Assembly (NCBI GenBank): GCA_040772885.1
Contig: JAXGXF010000001.1
Coordinates: 248,001-312,000, forward strand
DNA length: 64,000 bases
From: Pullichristensenella sp002068815
Lineage (GTDB): Bacteria > Bacillota > Clostridia > Christensenellales > Aristaeellaceae
Direction of reading: 5' to 3'
Every line of letters starts with the position of its first letter. The stretch's first letter is position 1. Position numbers and translations under genes: made by a program. The notes under the pieces were generated by a model. That model searched no databases. It saw nothing but the letters and a program-made list of their open reading frames with translations, and had not been told where the DNA came from. This document shows, one piece after another, positions 45,401-51,386 of the stretch.

Positions 45401-47356
45401 CTGCGCCGGGGCCGCCGTCGTATTATACGGCGGATCCGTCTCAAACACGACGTAGTCGCCGGGCCCCAGCGGAATGGTGGGCGCGGTGTCGTTCGTGGTG
45501 AGCGAATACGTGGTTACATGTGCGGCGTCATTGATGATCGGGGCGGTGCCGTTCCAGTTGGAAGCGAGGGTCACGCCGAAGTCCGCGCCGCCCGGGAAGA
45601 GGGTGGACCAGGGCTCGTTGTAGGGTTGGGATGAGGCCGGGCTGTTGAGGAACGAAATATTCTTCTGAATCTTCAACCCGCCGGCAGGGGTTTTCTTCTG
45701 GTAGTCGATGTAGTCCGACCCATTCAGTACCCTGGGATCGGTGGTTCCCACATACTTGAAGCTCAGGCTGGCGCTGTTGGTCAGCCGGAAAACGCCCTCC
45801 TGATTCTCCTTGTCGGAACCGTAGGGCAGCGTCAGATCGCTGAGCGGGTAGGAGACCTTCACCTCGTACTCGGAGTAGAAGGGCGTCATCGCAGCGTCAG
45901 CGCCCGCGTGCTGGCCCGTCAGCGCGGTCCGGTTGTACCCCGTGACTGTGAGGCTGGTTTCGCCCGCGCCGCCGGTTGCGGACGTGGTGCCCGTGGCATT
46001 CGTGGGAGTGAGCAGCGTGATCGACGAGGAGATCGGCGCGACAGACACGCCGGCCGCGTTTTCGAAGGTCGGCAGCGTGTCGGTCAGCGTGTATTCGCTG
46101 AAGTTGATCACGCCGAATTTGTCGTAGTAAGGGCTGGCCTGGGTGAGGAAGTTCTCTCCGGCATCCGTGAGGCCGGTCTTAATATAGTAGGTAAAGGTGG
46201 CGCACTCGACGCCGCCGATGGTCGATATCGTCGGGACGTACGGATTCTTGGGCTCCTTGGCGACCTTCGTCAGGTGCCAGCTCACGTCCGCCACGTTCAT
46301 GATATCGGTAACGTTCTTGTAGAATTTGCTATCGGGGTCCTCGACGAGATCGAAATCAAAGTCCACCGATTGGGGGGCGCCTTCGGAGTCCGTCGTGTCC
46401 ACCGTTGCGGACACGTGAATCTCCAGCTCTTTATACGGGGTCTCATTCGGAACGGAGCCGTTTCCGGTCATCTTTCCGGTCAGCGTGAAGTCCATGTATC
46501 TGCCGGTGTCTACGTCGGTGAAGCCGGTCAGCGTCACTATGCCGTCCACGGGAATCAGCTTGTCGCTTCCCCGGTAGAGATCGATCCCGTCGGGCACGGT
46601 GATCTTCACGGTGATGTTCTTGTATTGTTCATAAGCTTGGAATGTCTGCGTCTCAACCTTGTAGGCGGGAGCGCCCTGCGTGCTCACGACAATTGTATAG
46701 GTAAAGGCTTCGCCCGTCGGAACGCTCGCCCTGCTCACGACCGCGGAGGCGTAGAGATAGGGCAACTCCATGCCCTGGTTTCGAACGCTTGCGTCCAAGG
46801 AGGCATCGTAGCCGTTCGTAAAGGGAACCGTCTCCAGCGCCCCAAACAGGCCCATCGCCAGCATCGGGGACTCACCCCCGAGCGGATCCTCGGAGGGTTC
46901 CGGGGTCGGTTCGCCGCTCGCCCCCGGCGTCGGCGAGGCCGATGGTTCCGCGGTTGGCGTAGCGGACGGTTCCGCGGTTGGCGTAGCGGACGGTTCCGCG
47001 GTTGGCGTAGCCGTCGGCTCGGCGGTTGACGTGGGCGCCGGCACCGGCGTCGCCGTGGCCGTCGGCTCCGCAGTCGCCGTGGCTGTCGGCTCGACGGTTG
47101 GCGTGGCCGTCGGTTCCGCCGTCGGCGTGGCCGTCGGCTCGGCGGTTGGCGTGGCCGTCGGCACCGGCGTCGCCGTGGCCGTCGGCTCCGCAGTCGCCGT
47201 GGGCGTCGCCGTCGGTGCGGGCGACTCCGTAGTCACCTCGGCGGCGACCGCAAAGCTCTCTGCAAATGGCGTCATATCCATCTGACCAAAGAGCATCAGG
47301 AACATCAGCAGCAGAGAAAGAATCCTGCGCGCACGGTTTCCGGCTTTGATTGACAT
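33491..47356 (-). CDS. giant CnaB/SpaA-type cell-wall adhesin (4621 aa)
   Basis: Signal peptide to about residue 39 (AVAA/E). A Thr/Ala/Glu/Pro repeat stalk (TAEPTATP units, 42-157) is placed unusually at the N-terminus. An adhesin head-like region follows to about 555, then about 17 CnaB/SpaA-like domains with the Lys ... ETxxPxGY pattern to about 2580. Next come an isopeptide/DUF11-like section (about 2600-3235), an SdrD-B-like domain (GNRVWIDENADGLQDG, about 3240), four FctA/Spy0128-like pilin linker domains (about 3570-4155), three to four CnaB domains, a Pro-rich segment, LLKTG (4584-4588), a membrane helix and tail RRKRKSRGK. LLKTG replaces LPxTG. No sortase gene is in the window. The isopeptide bonds would give a protease-resistant fibre. 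ATG 47356 with AGGGGGG upstream. Confidence 0.92.
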   Translation of the reverse strand: MSIKAGNRARRILSLLLMFLMLFGQMDMTPFAESFAVAAEVTTESPAPTATPTATAEPTATATPVPTATPTAEPTATPTAEPTATPTVEPTATATAEPTATATPVPAPTSTAEPTATPTAEPSATPTAEPSATPTAEPSASPTPGASGEPTPEPSEDPLGGESPMLAMGLFGALETVPFTNGYDASLDASVRNQGMELPYLYASAVVSRASVPTGEAFTYTIVVSTQGAPAYKVETQTFQAYEQYKNITVKITVPDGIDLYRGSDKLIPVDGIVTLTGFTDVDTGRYMDFTLTGKMTGNGSVPNETPYKELEIHVSATVDTTDSEGAPQSVDFDFDLVEDPDSKFYKNVTDIMNVADVSWHLTKVAKEPKNPYVPTISTIGGVECATFTYYIKTGLTDAGENFLTQASPYYDKFGVINFSEYTLTDTLPTFENAAGVSVAPISSSITLLTPTNATGTTSATGGAGETSLTVTGYNRTALTGQHAGADAAMTPFYSEYEVKVSYPLSDLTLPYGSDKENQEGVFRLTNSASLSFKYVGTTDPRVLNGSDYIDYQKKTPAGGLKIQKNISFLNSPASSQPYNEPWSTLFPGGADFGVTLASNWNGTAPIINDAAHVTTYSLTTNDTAPTIPLGPGDYVVFETDPPYNTTAAPAQPVTIASGENKTLTFTNSSAKGMLTFQKVNEGTTPLSGATFELRQGEVAKAEGTSDSQGFVYILADPGEYTLVETVAPTGRLKIADRLVNIVNAQTLNLGQIHNYPSTAKLTITKYVVSSAVGGDKYSVVAVGRPSGVESSDFSFKLTWPKNPDNPSILEETGVKTLDSSGKVEFDGLSRAYDNGQWITYTLVETTDGAYAQQVPITITFDSSTNRTLDVNNILLSKLKIKKMAKTFNASGSESTSAYFGAKFKVYTKSGTTYTQVGGYMTDLNNGSYSTGYLPIRDAAGALIDYYIVEDPVAGYTVNFPVNTSISLDGGSTNVSAWKVNLSYKKETDLTGQVIYNNRHKGKIVFTKTDTAGIGLNGAQYKVYYYDSVSGTMTYFNGGAIYTTSGTGTNKGKFTVSPVDLNVTYYFEEITPPADYLTATGSDPSATVTTVLGSVDVSEKDPKKPELRLYKNMVSLVGDDVTYQAGIPFTLYTKSGSTFTEVNPEVKVLSGSSSAYVSKLLPGTGPYYLKEGFPDNVVKPFVEDNMYPQGTDTVVGYIKSGSDYFYGPISFEADDYKEVTLDNYLNRGNLTVTKKDAKTNPQATVSGAVTKFKVSVTYASGDTISGLPTSFTPDGTRTYSAIVDTVIGVATLTGLPIYSKNGVELVYTITEAQPPEGYLGTSDSQTAQFGKVGFPSGGNRVVAKTFSNIPEATLNIHKVKVDKYGQQHGHEVRLPLEGVSIELYKKTVAGGSIRLAYVASISTDSNGWVSFEGLDGMGDYVAFERTPPPGLELPTGKEDTPTQSYLTTTDFSPSDYEGFATKYNAVRFNFGESSTTPNEHSHASLVNEKPYVQFRLIKRGSETGAPLLDHAKYALYKGADFATAVLIGTYETGTARDSGGVAIPGEFLTEPLEYGATYWLKEVQPPDGYKIPEGQTGIIGPLTPSGADKYNKNSITLVEAVNELDQTGPGGDGPRYLQIQIKKKLHTTEGTYVNLAGVTFDVYLGDGNGTPVGAKLTSMTTGVDMRDSYTPTQNAEVAGNVLSESFNMTALSENPTYAPYIKAEVDSVTGVTTYTAQFVLKEVRYPADVTPTQTYWTLTATTSADVDVVYTINTHYFEYPILNEQVAKVPVVVRKMGYNLASSTVLTPRGGFKFKLYKGSSASGELQGEYTTDATGYIHLMLEPNTQYFLQETWAGEGYEKNPTYPLNKNPFWTGVYGSDAVEIEVKDPQYRKLVIVKKNTAGLAVEGAVFRITTPTGGQIKDSNGQNIANDTITTNADGIATIWLPAGKYRVNEIKIGDYTLTQLERDNFLVANPGINPVDMTGSSGWETVAGVATYTKNVVNHDLGKLIVLKTDNNDDDPGDIPAPIANVQFTLQFKQFAQGDTAANATYPPVTDTGFGAVIASYTALTDATGRIEWENLTPGWYKLTEKNIPADYVGAGTDSARVVKVTANGIGQTNGDAVTVTVRNDRKGTLEIRKQFPEGFAGIPQSGKVTFYIYKNAGGTNPASPASVDVPISGNAGSVQVRLDPGTYYIKEGAHPQWYSRYRIGTRNSEGVLGFTDYAWLGDGTTQAVTIVGDDTAELPVVLDVDNLPTQATVVVKKIDDAGQAIKGVEFGIFLDSAGTQPLGNSVLTGDDGTATLTVTLPWTRVSANQTDYYLRELSAPPEYELLTEPIQLTLTPGALVSWEDAELHPELTVENVTAIKIDLIKYARTHANIEADPAHVAPVLANAEFKLYRVNTSAAPATLTLVQTGTTGADGKLTFGNLPKLTGDEAYYVYESGTPDGYVPGSLEVYDEGGSLSQSGVFEVGGKSVTMYRVAKDSSASVSGYNKRLGGIAILKYNYTDPTSPAVGVVPYYARFSLVGMGTSLTELRVDPYNTNKPDSLAGGAYVPADNYYKDANGYYYSSVIVRNLLPGSYNIAELEAAQGFLLPEGTTDDEPWDITKSATVEDDGEIVVVRFANVKEVTLKPGVNKSVDAVRFNGAEGDLANQPIEANLQNGPLDVTFRIEDAASTAEKPFKLPVDKLTVEDRTLSFKGKDGVAIPSGHVNYIVTRLVVGEASYPTEIPGGVTATVYGIDAGGEHSVGSFEVKGAEELARTFNFGLSSTYTGFKVVYTATASGAKLEPGFTVGDFLVDIRFTQPDSTGETLIKLVREISNTAKSTVEYKLGSKTFTAESTATAGLTIDPSEALPKAKLTKTVQAMNIKGTATIGEPGTDTDPISVKPGAYVFYTLKMENTSDLPIEDPVIVDEVPAMLSVDLNDVGFTGGGLTSDGTGSYTDPVSHKYYIFRNFEGILAPGESVIVTFRATVRNNVVIDDVDSVLNIAYASSTKKIMKNEENQFGTSFKAEGGGWPAIPLDGKVLGGIQGETYQALEAEVPVYLMVENGVNIYKFVAADATGMGNFVSGAEYAVANVSDPDDQSGSNRLGRIQYKIVLVNNGTNPVTHLRVVDRLPVLGDQDVQGNSDRYSKWAPYYIAGSVRASYSADGEDTGSVTPAPTVYSTHDDKSNSDYRDSVIPESAITGWSGDSDGARGILIDFSDPSFKLDPGVTLVITFEATSPSTDAPDLQDYFFENAVNTALTGYKNGVLEGYSASPYAKVILTPETVGVGNRVWIDENADGLQDGGNIDSSTGPHSEPSYTGRGIKVRIRRFFNSDTNSQASDWVEIGADGFYKFDGLTPATTDPSKPDADYDSAGNIINGQLKGVGRTSYQLEVTDVPAGYIVVPSYRGNGANGYLPPNYDSGDGRSTDSNFKPGENGVYTSERFYLQPGQDDLTYDLGLIRVRDLEIVKEGEKDGGNALLKDVVFKVYGPFTNAQLDAGATVSEANRVTTLDGTTAGGKTTFTSVAGTFLNYYANYVVVETTSASPYIADGLTATGRAGTNTNIGSADDYTVTGAPIQNGNYFVLKARTSTSDSISLRAKDCVDVLNEYRATGEIVLGGTKKMTGRNLPLAAGEFSFELRDSQENLVGTSVGNAAGSAVTGGVSTASLSFPKLTFTEAQLGDHSYTIREVLPGPLPTFYDYDAKIYTVVVKVDDDAHSGTLGVSIKSVTYTDAAHQQPKPADGAVFTNAYTGQAKVILGGTKTMTGRQYAADEFTFRLYSGTDTTIEANLIEEVSNLAPSSGGVSTFAFAALDYSGLDINRSYTYTIVEVPGGVGLHTYDTTEYTVTVTIGYDVETGVLTPTVVVKNGTETVPVTAVPTTSDDGKVKTIAVSGIPFENTYNASAKVVLKGTKQLLGHDLANEQFTFKLYSGTDTSETAIPLQTVKNAVADSTGRKAGFEFAPILYDGFDIGGEFTYTLVEVNEAAPGYTYDAAKYTVTVRIDYDIASGVMTPVVEVKKGTDTVAVTTDTQTSLDGNIKTVTIGAIPFENEYWAEGTYTPVGSKALVDRELQDGLFRFEVLDGSDVVSRGESKADGSIVFDAITYHKNKNVDDTAAPHTYTVREITGNDEGWDDTGIVYSTETYTLTVTVTDNDDGTLSATGLYARNDAQGDPTSEIGELAAFHNTTQKVRFAVKKVWQDDAPYPHRPVEITVYLVGKAGDTIVVDLSHTFGGTGNEWSYTFPDVPRYDYTDPTNSVLIAYTITEKIVTGYSTVILEKSSSNDGQLFEVNYEITNALRKFTVSKRSSGGGRLAGATLSLYKVVGSTRTLFDRWTTVSGKDYVVTGLEPGVYRLIETAVPADHVAAADIIINVALDGTITSSEMNASGVVVMVDPLIPRQNVTGTKTWIDLSNEKGNRPENITLTLYADEVPVVATPTWVKNGDVWTYTYENLLIYRVGNSGEKIVYRVEEEPVKGYKPTYNGLDIVNEPTEVEIEYTSVSGTKTWVDDDDAAGVRPDSITVYLLQNGSVYKTKVVTEADGWAYSFKNLPESDGLTTRYTYSISEKMVPGYVRLVNGSNLTNTYVPPEEPPRPPQKPPYTPENWENLITLLDEEVPLYGGLLKTGEEVLTYPFVFAGIGLLAAMALVLDRRKRKSRGK
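46905..47220 (-). repeat. short tandem repeats encoding the TAEPTATP stalk
   Basis: Imperfect direct repeats of about 18-24 nt inside the adhesin gene encode runs of Thr-Ala-Glu-Pro/Thr-Ala-Thr-Pro. In-frame units of this kind can expand or contract by slippage and change stalk length. Confidence 0.85.
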
Positions 47357-47384
47357 ATACTAAACCCCCCTGTTAGGTTTCTCG

Positions 47385-47414
47385 ATTCTGCACCTATCCA
47401 TTTTGCACTTATCC
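47385..47414 (-). repeat. two adjacent 15-bp direct repeats in the adhesin leader
   Basis: Plus-strand copies ATTCTGCACCTATCC (47385-47399) and ATTTTGCACTTATCC (47400-47414), 12 of 15 identical, directly abutting. They cover the expected transcription start downstream of the -10 at 47417-47422 and could be an operator. Confidence 0.75.
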
Positions 47415-47416
47415 AT

Positions 47417-47425
47417 ATTATAGCA
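47417..47425 (-). promoter_or_regulatory. extended -10 promoter of the adhesin gene (proximal)
   Basis: Minus strand TGC plus TATAAT (47417-47422); no good -35. Confidence 0.55.
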
Positions 47426-47478
47426 CGGGGCAGTTACACAGCGGTAACATTTCCCAAAATGCACGGATACGTTACAAT

Positions 47479-47507
47479 ATTTTACGCTTTTTGCCTGTAA
47501 ATGTCAA
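47479..47507 (-). promoter_or_regulatory. sigma-A promoter of the adhesin gene (distal)
   Basis: Minus strand TTGACA (47502-47507), 17-bp spacer, TAAAAT (47479-47484), 123 bp upstream of the ATG. Confidence 0.7.
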
Positions 47508-47614
47508 TTATTATAGCAGAAAAGAAATAAAGAAGTTTTTATGACGGCGTTCCTCTTCGATTTTTTTAACCCGCCGTTCCTCTTTGGATGGAAAATCTTG
47601 GAATAATCAATATT

Positions 47615-47791
47615 ACAGACCGAAGTCTATGTACGCTCTCCTTAAAGAGGAAAAAACGCACGAATCCGGCGATGATTCAGGGAGAATGTAGTTTCCGCCG
47701 GTTTCTGAAATTCGCTTTGTACGTTTCATTTAAAGACCGAAGTCTGTATATAACCGCCATGTAATTCTAAAAACAGACCGAGGTTTGTATT
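47615..47791. repeat. three dispersed 19-bp elements around AGACCGAAGTCT
   Basis: Copies at 47615-47633, 47732-47750 and 47773-47791. The core is a small hairpin AGAC-CGAA-GTCT. The third copy (CAGACCGAGGTTTG) changes bases yet can still pair with a G-T. They lie in the AT-rich 494-bp spacer upstream of the adhesin promoters, which holds no gene. Confidence 0.7.
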
Positions 47792-47794
47792 TGA

Positions 47795-47830
47795 AAAGAC
47801 AGCGGACGAGGAGAATCGTCCGCCGTCTTT
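47795..47830 (-). terminator. terminator of the amino-sugar operon
   Basis: Stem AAAGAC-GCGGACGA / TCGTCCGC-GTCTTT with one mismatch, followed on the minus strand by TTTTC; about 20 nt after the stop of the NagB-like gene. Confidence 0.75.
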
Positions 47831-47850
47831 CCGCCCCGCGAATCGTCTTT

Positions 47851-48849
47851 TCAATACTGGAACAGATAGTCGGGAGTTATGGTCTCGATGGCGTTTTCGC
47901 TCATGATTACGCGGGTGGGCTTGTCGCGCAGCTGCAGCACGGACGCGGGGACCTCCTGCGTGGGTTTGCCGAAGATGCTCAGCCGCGAGGTCAGGCGCTG
48001 CCAGGTGACCTTGGTGCCGCAGGTGGAGATGCCGTGCATGTCGAGCACCTCCTTCGCCTTCATGGCGTCGCGGGGGCCCATCATCGCGCCCATCGGCGGC
48101 ACCTTTGCGATATCGCCGGAAAATCCGAAGCATCCGTGCATTGAGTTCTGCGCGATCGTGAGCGGATGCAGCCGGGCGACCTTCGCGCCCTGCTCAAGGT
48201 ATTCCTCCATCGTGGGCTTGAACCAGTCCTCGACGGGGTCGATGAACGCGAGATGGCCGGGCCAGCCGGGACCGGAATACACGATATCCGCCTCGCCGTC
48301 GTCCTCGAGCATCTTGGAAAACACGGGCGTCGTCGTGTTGCTGTGGTAGATGAAGTTCTCCTCCCGGAACCCCAGGTCCGCGATCTGCGACACCATGAAG
48401 CGATAGAAGGCGTTGCCGAAGCCCGCGCGGTAGCTCAGCGGCGCGATGTTGCCGTCCTCGTCCGCCCATTCGTCCATCATGTAGAACTTGACGTTGCGGC
48501 AATTGACCTTCAGCTCGTTGAGCATGTAGGCGACCTTGCGGTACGTGGGCGACGGATTCGGGCAGATCATGACCACCTTCTTGTTCTCCCGGTCGGATTC
48601 TACGATGCGCCGGACCATGTCCGCCACCATTGCGATTTCGAATTCGTCGCCGGTGAGCACCTCGACGGACATCGCGGGGCTCGTGGGATGCCTGCCCTTC
48701 ATGTTCAGTATGTCTTCCTTCGTGATCGCGCGACACCTGTTGATGTTCTCGATATCGGTGAAGGGATAGAAGGGGGCGGGCGAAAACCGGAAATTGTCCT
48801 CGCCGAGCTCGGGCGTATCCAGCTTGATGGAATCGATTCCCAGATTCAT
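47851..48849 (-). CDS. NagB-like glucosamine-6-phosphate isomerase/deaminase-family protein
   Basis: 332 aa, NagB/RpiA fold. FYMMDEW (Asp126, Glu127) matches the NagB MDEY segment, and GWPGHLAFIDP (195-205) matches GNDGHIAFNEP. His199 is kept, but the Asp of the DGH triad is Pro197 and the Glu of FNEP is Asp204. The protein is also longer than NagB (about 260 aa), with an extra N-terminus. So it may isomerise or deaminate a different amino-sugar phosphate, or be regulatory. ATG 48849 behind AGGAGAGG, 13 nt after the previous stop. Last gene of the operon. Confidence 0.8.
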   Translation of the reverse strand: MNLGIDSIKLDTPELGEDNFRFSPAPFYPFTDIENINRCRAITKEDILNMKGRHPTSPAMSVEVLTGDEFEIAMVADMVRRIVESDRENKKVVMICPNPSPTYRKVAYMLNELKVNCRNVKFYMMDEWADEDGNIAPLSYRAGFGNAFYRFMVSQIADLGFREENFIYHSNTTTPVFSKMLEDDGEADIVYSGPGWPGHLAFIDPVEDWFKPTMEEYLEQGAKVARLHPLTIAQNSMHGCFGFSGDIAKVPPMGAMMGPRDAMKAKEVLDMHGISTCGTKVTWQRLTSRLSIFGKPTQEVPASVLQLRDKPTRVIMSENAIETITPDYLFQY

Positions 48850-48862
48850 GTTTTTCCTCTCC

Positions 48863-50197
48863 TTATCTGATACTCTCGATGAGTTCAAGTACGGCGTCGG
48901 TCAGCTTCCGGCCGAAGCCGGGGGCGAGCATCGAGGTATCGGTCTCATACCCTCCCTCGACCAGCGACTCGGGCGTGTAGACGTAGCCCGGCAGACAGCC
49001 GTTCGCCAATTCGTTGAATACCGTGACGCGGAAGGGCGCCATCGCCTTGAGGTAGAGCGCGAATTCGACGAAGACCTCGCCGGGGCAGCCGATCACCAGG
49101 GCGTCGCCGATCCGGATGACTTGCAGCTCCGCGGGCCGCTCGTCCTCCATGAGCTCGATTTTGACGCCGCGGTTCAGCATGCGCACATAGCCAAGCTGGT
49201 CCTCGGAGCCGAGCATCTTGAGATTCGCGTTCTGCCAGAGATAGTACTCCTCCCTGTTCCGGGAATCGCCGTACCTTTCATAGAGCTCCCGGTAGCGCGC
49301 GGTATCCGCCTCGACCTGCCGAACGAGCTCCTCCTCGGAGCCGAAGCTGCGCAGCTCGACTTCGATCTCCTTGCTCGCCGCGGCCACGTCCGGATTCTCC
49401 GTCCACGCGGCCCCCTCCAGCGCCTTCAGCGCGGCCCTGCCCAGCGCGCGGCCGACGCGCTCCGCTTCGTCGAAGCTCTCGCCCTGGCGATAGTAGCGGC
49501 TGGACTGGTTGCCCGAGGCGCCCTGCGAGAAGCCTACGACGGCCTCCGGCAGCGCGCCGTTCACCTCCATGCGCAGGTAGCAGGGATAGTCCGCGGTCAC
49601 GACCGTGCTCCACTCGTGGATGAACGTCGGATGCAGCGTGTAGTTGACGAACACGCCGCGGACAATGCGGTTTGCGTCGCGAACGGCGAGCACGCCGACG
49701 AGCGGATCGTGCGGCCCGCCCGGGCTGCGGCGGTTGCCGCCGACGCCGGATTCCGCGCCGCACACGGCGGTTGCGCAGGCGAAACTCGCTTCAAAGGCGC
49801 CCCGCTTCGCCTCGGCGATGCCCCCGACGATCTGCGAGACGAGGAAATCGACGTATTCCGCGCTCTGTTCCCTGCCCGCTTCCAGGCTCTCGATATCCAG
49901 CCTGCCCGCCGCCCACGGCCCGGAGTGCGTGTGGGTGCAGCTGATCATGATGTTCTCCCCGCGGATACCTGAGGCCTCTTCCGCCATCCGTCGGACGCGC
50001 AGAACGTGCTTCTTCGAGAAGAACAGCAGATCGAGCGTCACCAAGGCGACCTCGGTTTCCCCGCCGTCGAGATACAGGCAGGACGCGAACAGCGGATCGT
50101 GCACGCCCGTGTTGTTGCGCGGGTAGTGCGGATACCCCGCCAGCTCCTCGCCCTCCCTGGGCGAAATGTCCCTCCGGGAAGTTCCCGCCTTCAGCAT
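48863..50197 (-). CDS. neutral/alkaline ceramidase-superfamily protein (cytoplasmic)
   Basis: 444 aa. The N-terminal ceramidase domain reads AGTSRRDISPREGEELAGY, then ISCTHTHSGP (zinc-binding His region), a HPTF/TADYP segment and GFSQGASGNQSSRY in the nucleophile region. Known members cleave the amide of ceramide, but many bacterial relatives in sugar operons have no known substrate. No signal peptide is present, so it acts inside the cell. Placement between NagA and the NagB-like gene suggests hydrolysis of an N-acylated amino-sugar derivative (inference). Confidence 0.82.
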   Translation of the reverse strand: MLKAGTSRRDISPREGEELAGYPHYPRNNTGVHDPLFASCLYLDGGETEVALVTLDLLFFSKKHVLRVRRMAEEASGIRGENIMISCTHTHSGPWAAGRLDIESLEAGREQSAEYVDFLVSQIVGGIAEAKRGAFEASFACATAVCGAESGVGGNRRSPGGPHDPLVGVLAVRDANRIVRGVFVNYTLHPTFIHEWSTVVTADYPCYLRMEVNGALPEAVVGFSQGASGNQSSRYYRQGESFDEAERVGRALGRAALKALEGAAWTENPDVAAASKEIEVELRSFGSEEELVRQVEADTARYRELYERYGDSRNREEYYLWQNANLKMLGSEDQLGYVRMLNRGVKIELMEDERPAELQVIRIGDALVIGCPGEVFVEFALYLKAMAPFRVTVFNELANGCLPGYVYTPESLVEGGYETDTSMLAPGFGRKLTDAVLELIESIR

Positions 50198-50211
50198 AAG
50201 CCCTCCCCTCC

Positions 50212-51369
50212 TTATCTGTCAATGGCGACGGTCTCTCCGTTCAGAATGACGCGGTTTACGTGAAACATGTCGTCCACAAACACGAGGTTCGCCCGCTTGC
50301 CCGCCTCGATCGTGCCGACCTCGTCCCCCAGCCCCACGGCGTCCGCGGGGTTCCGCGCCGCCATCAAAAACGCCTGCGCGATGCCGCAGCCGGTGTGCGC
50401 CATGATGTTTCGGCAGGCGACGTCGAGCGTCAACTTGCTGCCGCACAGGTCGCCGTTCGCGTCGAAATTCAGGTCCCGGATGTGGCGCAGGCGCTCGGGC
50501 GAGGTGCCGTCGCTCTTCGTGCTGTCGGTGATGAGTATCACCCGGTCGACGCCCTTCGCCCGCAGTATCAGCCGCTGCTGGTCCGCGCAGACGTGTATGC
50601 CCTCGGAGTCGCTGATCAGCTCCGCGTACACATCGGGGTCGGACAGGCAGAACTCGTCCGGCCCGCTGCCGCGCGTGCCGCGCGGAACGGGAGCCCGGCC
50701 CGTGGCGTTCATGCAGTGGGTTTGAATTTTGAGGCCGTACCTCTTGAAGCGCCGCGCCTGCGCGGGCGTGGCCTCGGAATGCGCGAGCGCAAAGGCCGCG
50801 CGCGGGTTGACCTCCTTGGCGTAGCGCACGAAGTCCTCGACGCCCTCCATCTCGGGGGAAAACGCCCACACGCGCGCGAAATCGCCCGCGCGATCGACGA
50901 TCTGCCGGTAGTCCTCCGCCTTCACGCCGAAGCGCCAGCGGTGTTTTTCGGGCATCGCGCCGTATTGGGGGTTCAGGTAGGGGCCCTCCATGTACAATCC
51001 GCCGATCGCCGCCGCCGCGCCGCCCCTTGCGCGGGCGGCCTTTACCCGCTCGATCGCCGCGACAAACTCCGCCGGGTTCAGGTCGTGATACAGCGTCGGA
51101 AGAACCGTGGTTTCGCCGTGGCGCAGGAAGTGGGCGGCCGCCTGCTCCGGCGCCTCGTGAAACGCGTGGCTGCCGCTCCCGTGCACGTGGATGTCCACAA
51201 GGCCCGGCCCGACGTACAGCCCGCCGGCGTCGATCGTCGGCGCGCCCTCGGGAATCGGGACGTCGCCGGCCCCGCCCACGCAGGCGATGCGCTCCCCCTC
51301 GACGCCGATCGTGCCGTTCCACAGGATTCCGGTCTCCAGGACGACCTTTGCATTCGCTATATAGACCAT
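50212..51369 (-). CDS. nagA: N-acetylglucosamine-6-phosphate deacetylase family protein
   Basis: Removes acetate from N-acetyl-amino-sugar 6-phosphates; 385 aa amidohydrolase. VDIHVHG (metal HxH), GLYMEGPYLNPQYGA (NagA EGP motif), AHSEAT (metal His), THCMNATG and ITDSTKSDGT (catalytic Asp) are in the expected order. ATG 51369 behind GGAGGG, start chosen because MVYIANAKVV opens the typical beta-strand. It is diverged enough from standard NagA that a related substrate is possible. 14 nt before the ceramidase-like gene. Confidence 0.88.
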   Translation of the reverse strand: MVYIANAKVVLETGILWNGTIGVEGERIACVGGAGDVPIPEGAPTIDAGGLYVGPGLVDIHVHGSGSHAFHEAPEQAAAHFLRHGETTVLPTLYHDLNPAEFVAAIERVKAARARGGAAAAIGGLYMEGPYLNPQYGAMPEKHRWRFGVKAEDYRQIVDRAGDFARVWAFSPEMEGVEDFVRYAKEVNPRAAFALAHSEATPAQARRFKRYGLKIQTHCMNATGRAPVPRGTRGSGPDEFCLSDPDVYAELISDSEGIHVCADQQRLILRAKGVDRVILITDSTKSDGTSPERLRHIRDLNFDANGDLCGSKLTLDVACRNIMAHTGCGIAQAFLMAARNPADAVGLGDEVGTIEAGKRANLVFVDDMFHVNRVILNGETVAIDR

Positions 51370-51386
51370 CTGCGATCCCTCCGCTT

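Noticed and set aside
46905..47220. Possible CRISPR or minisatellite outside genes
   Set aside because: The repeats are in frame and encode the TAEPTATP stalk of the adhesin.
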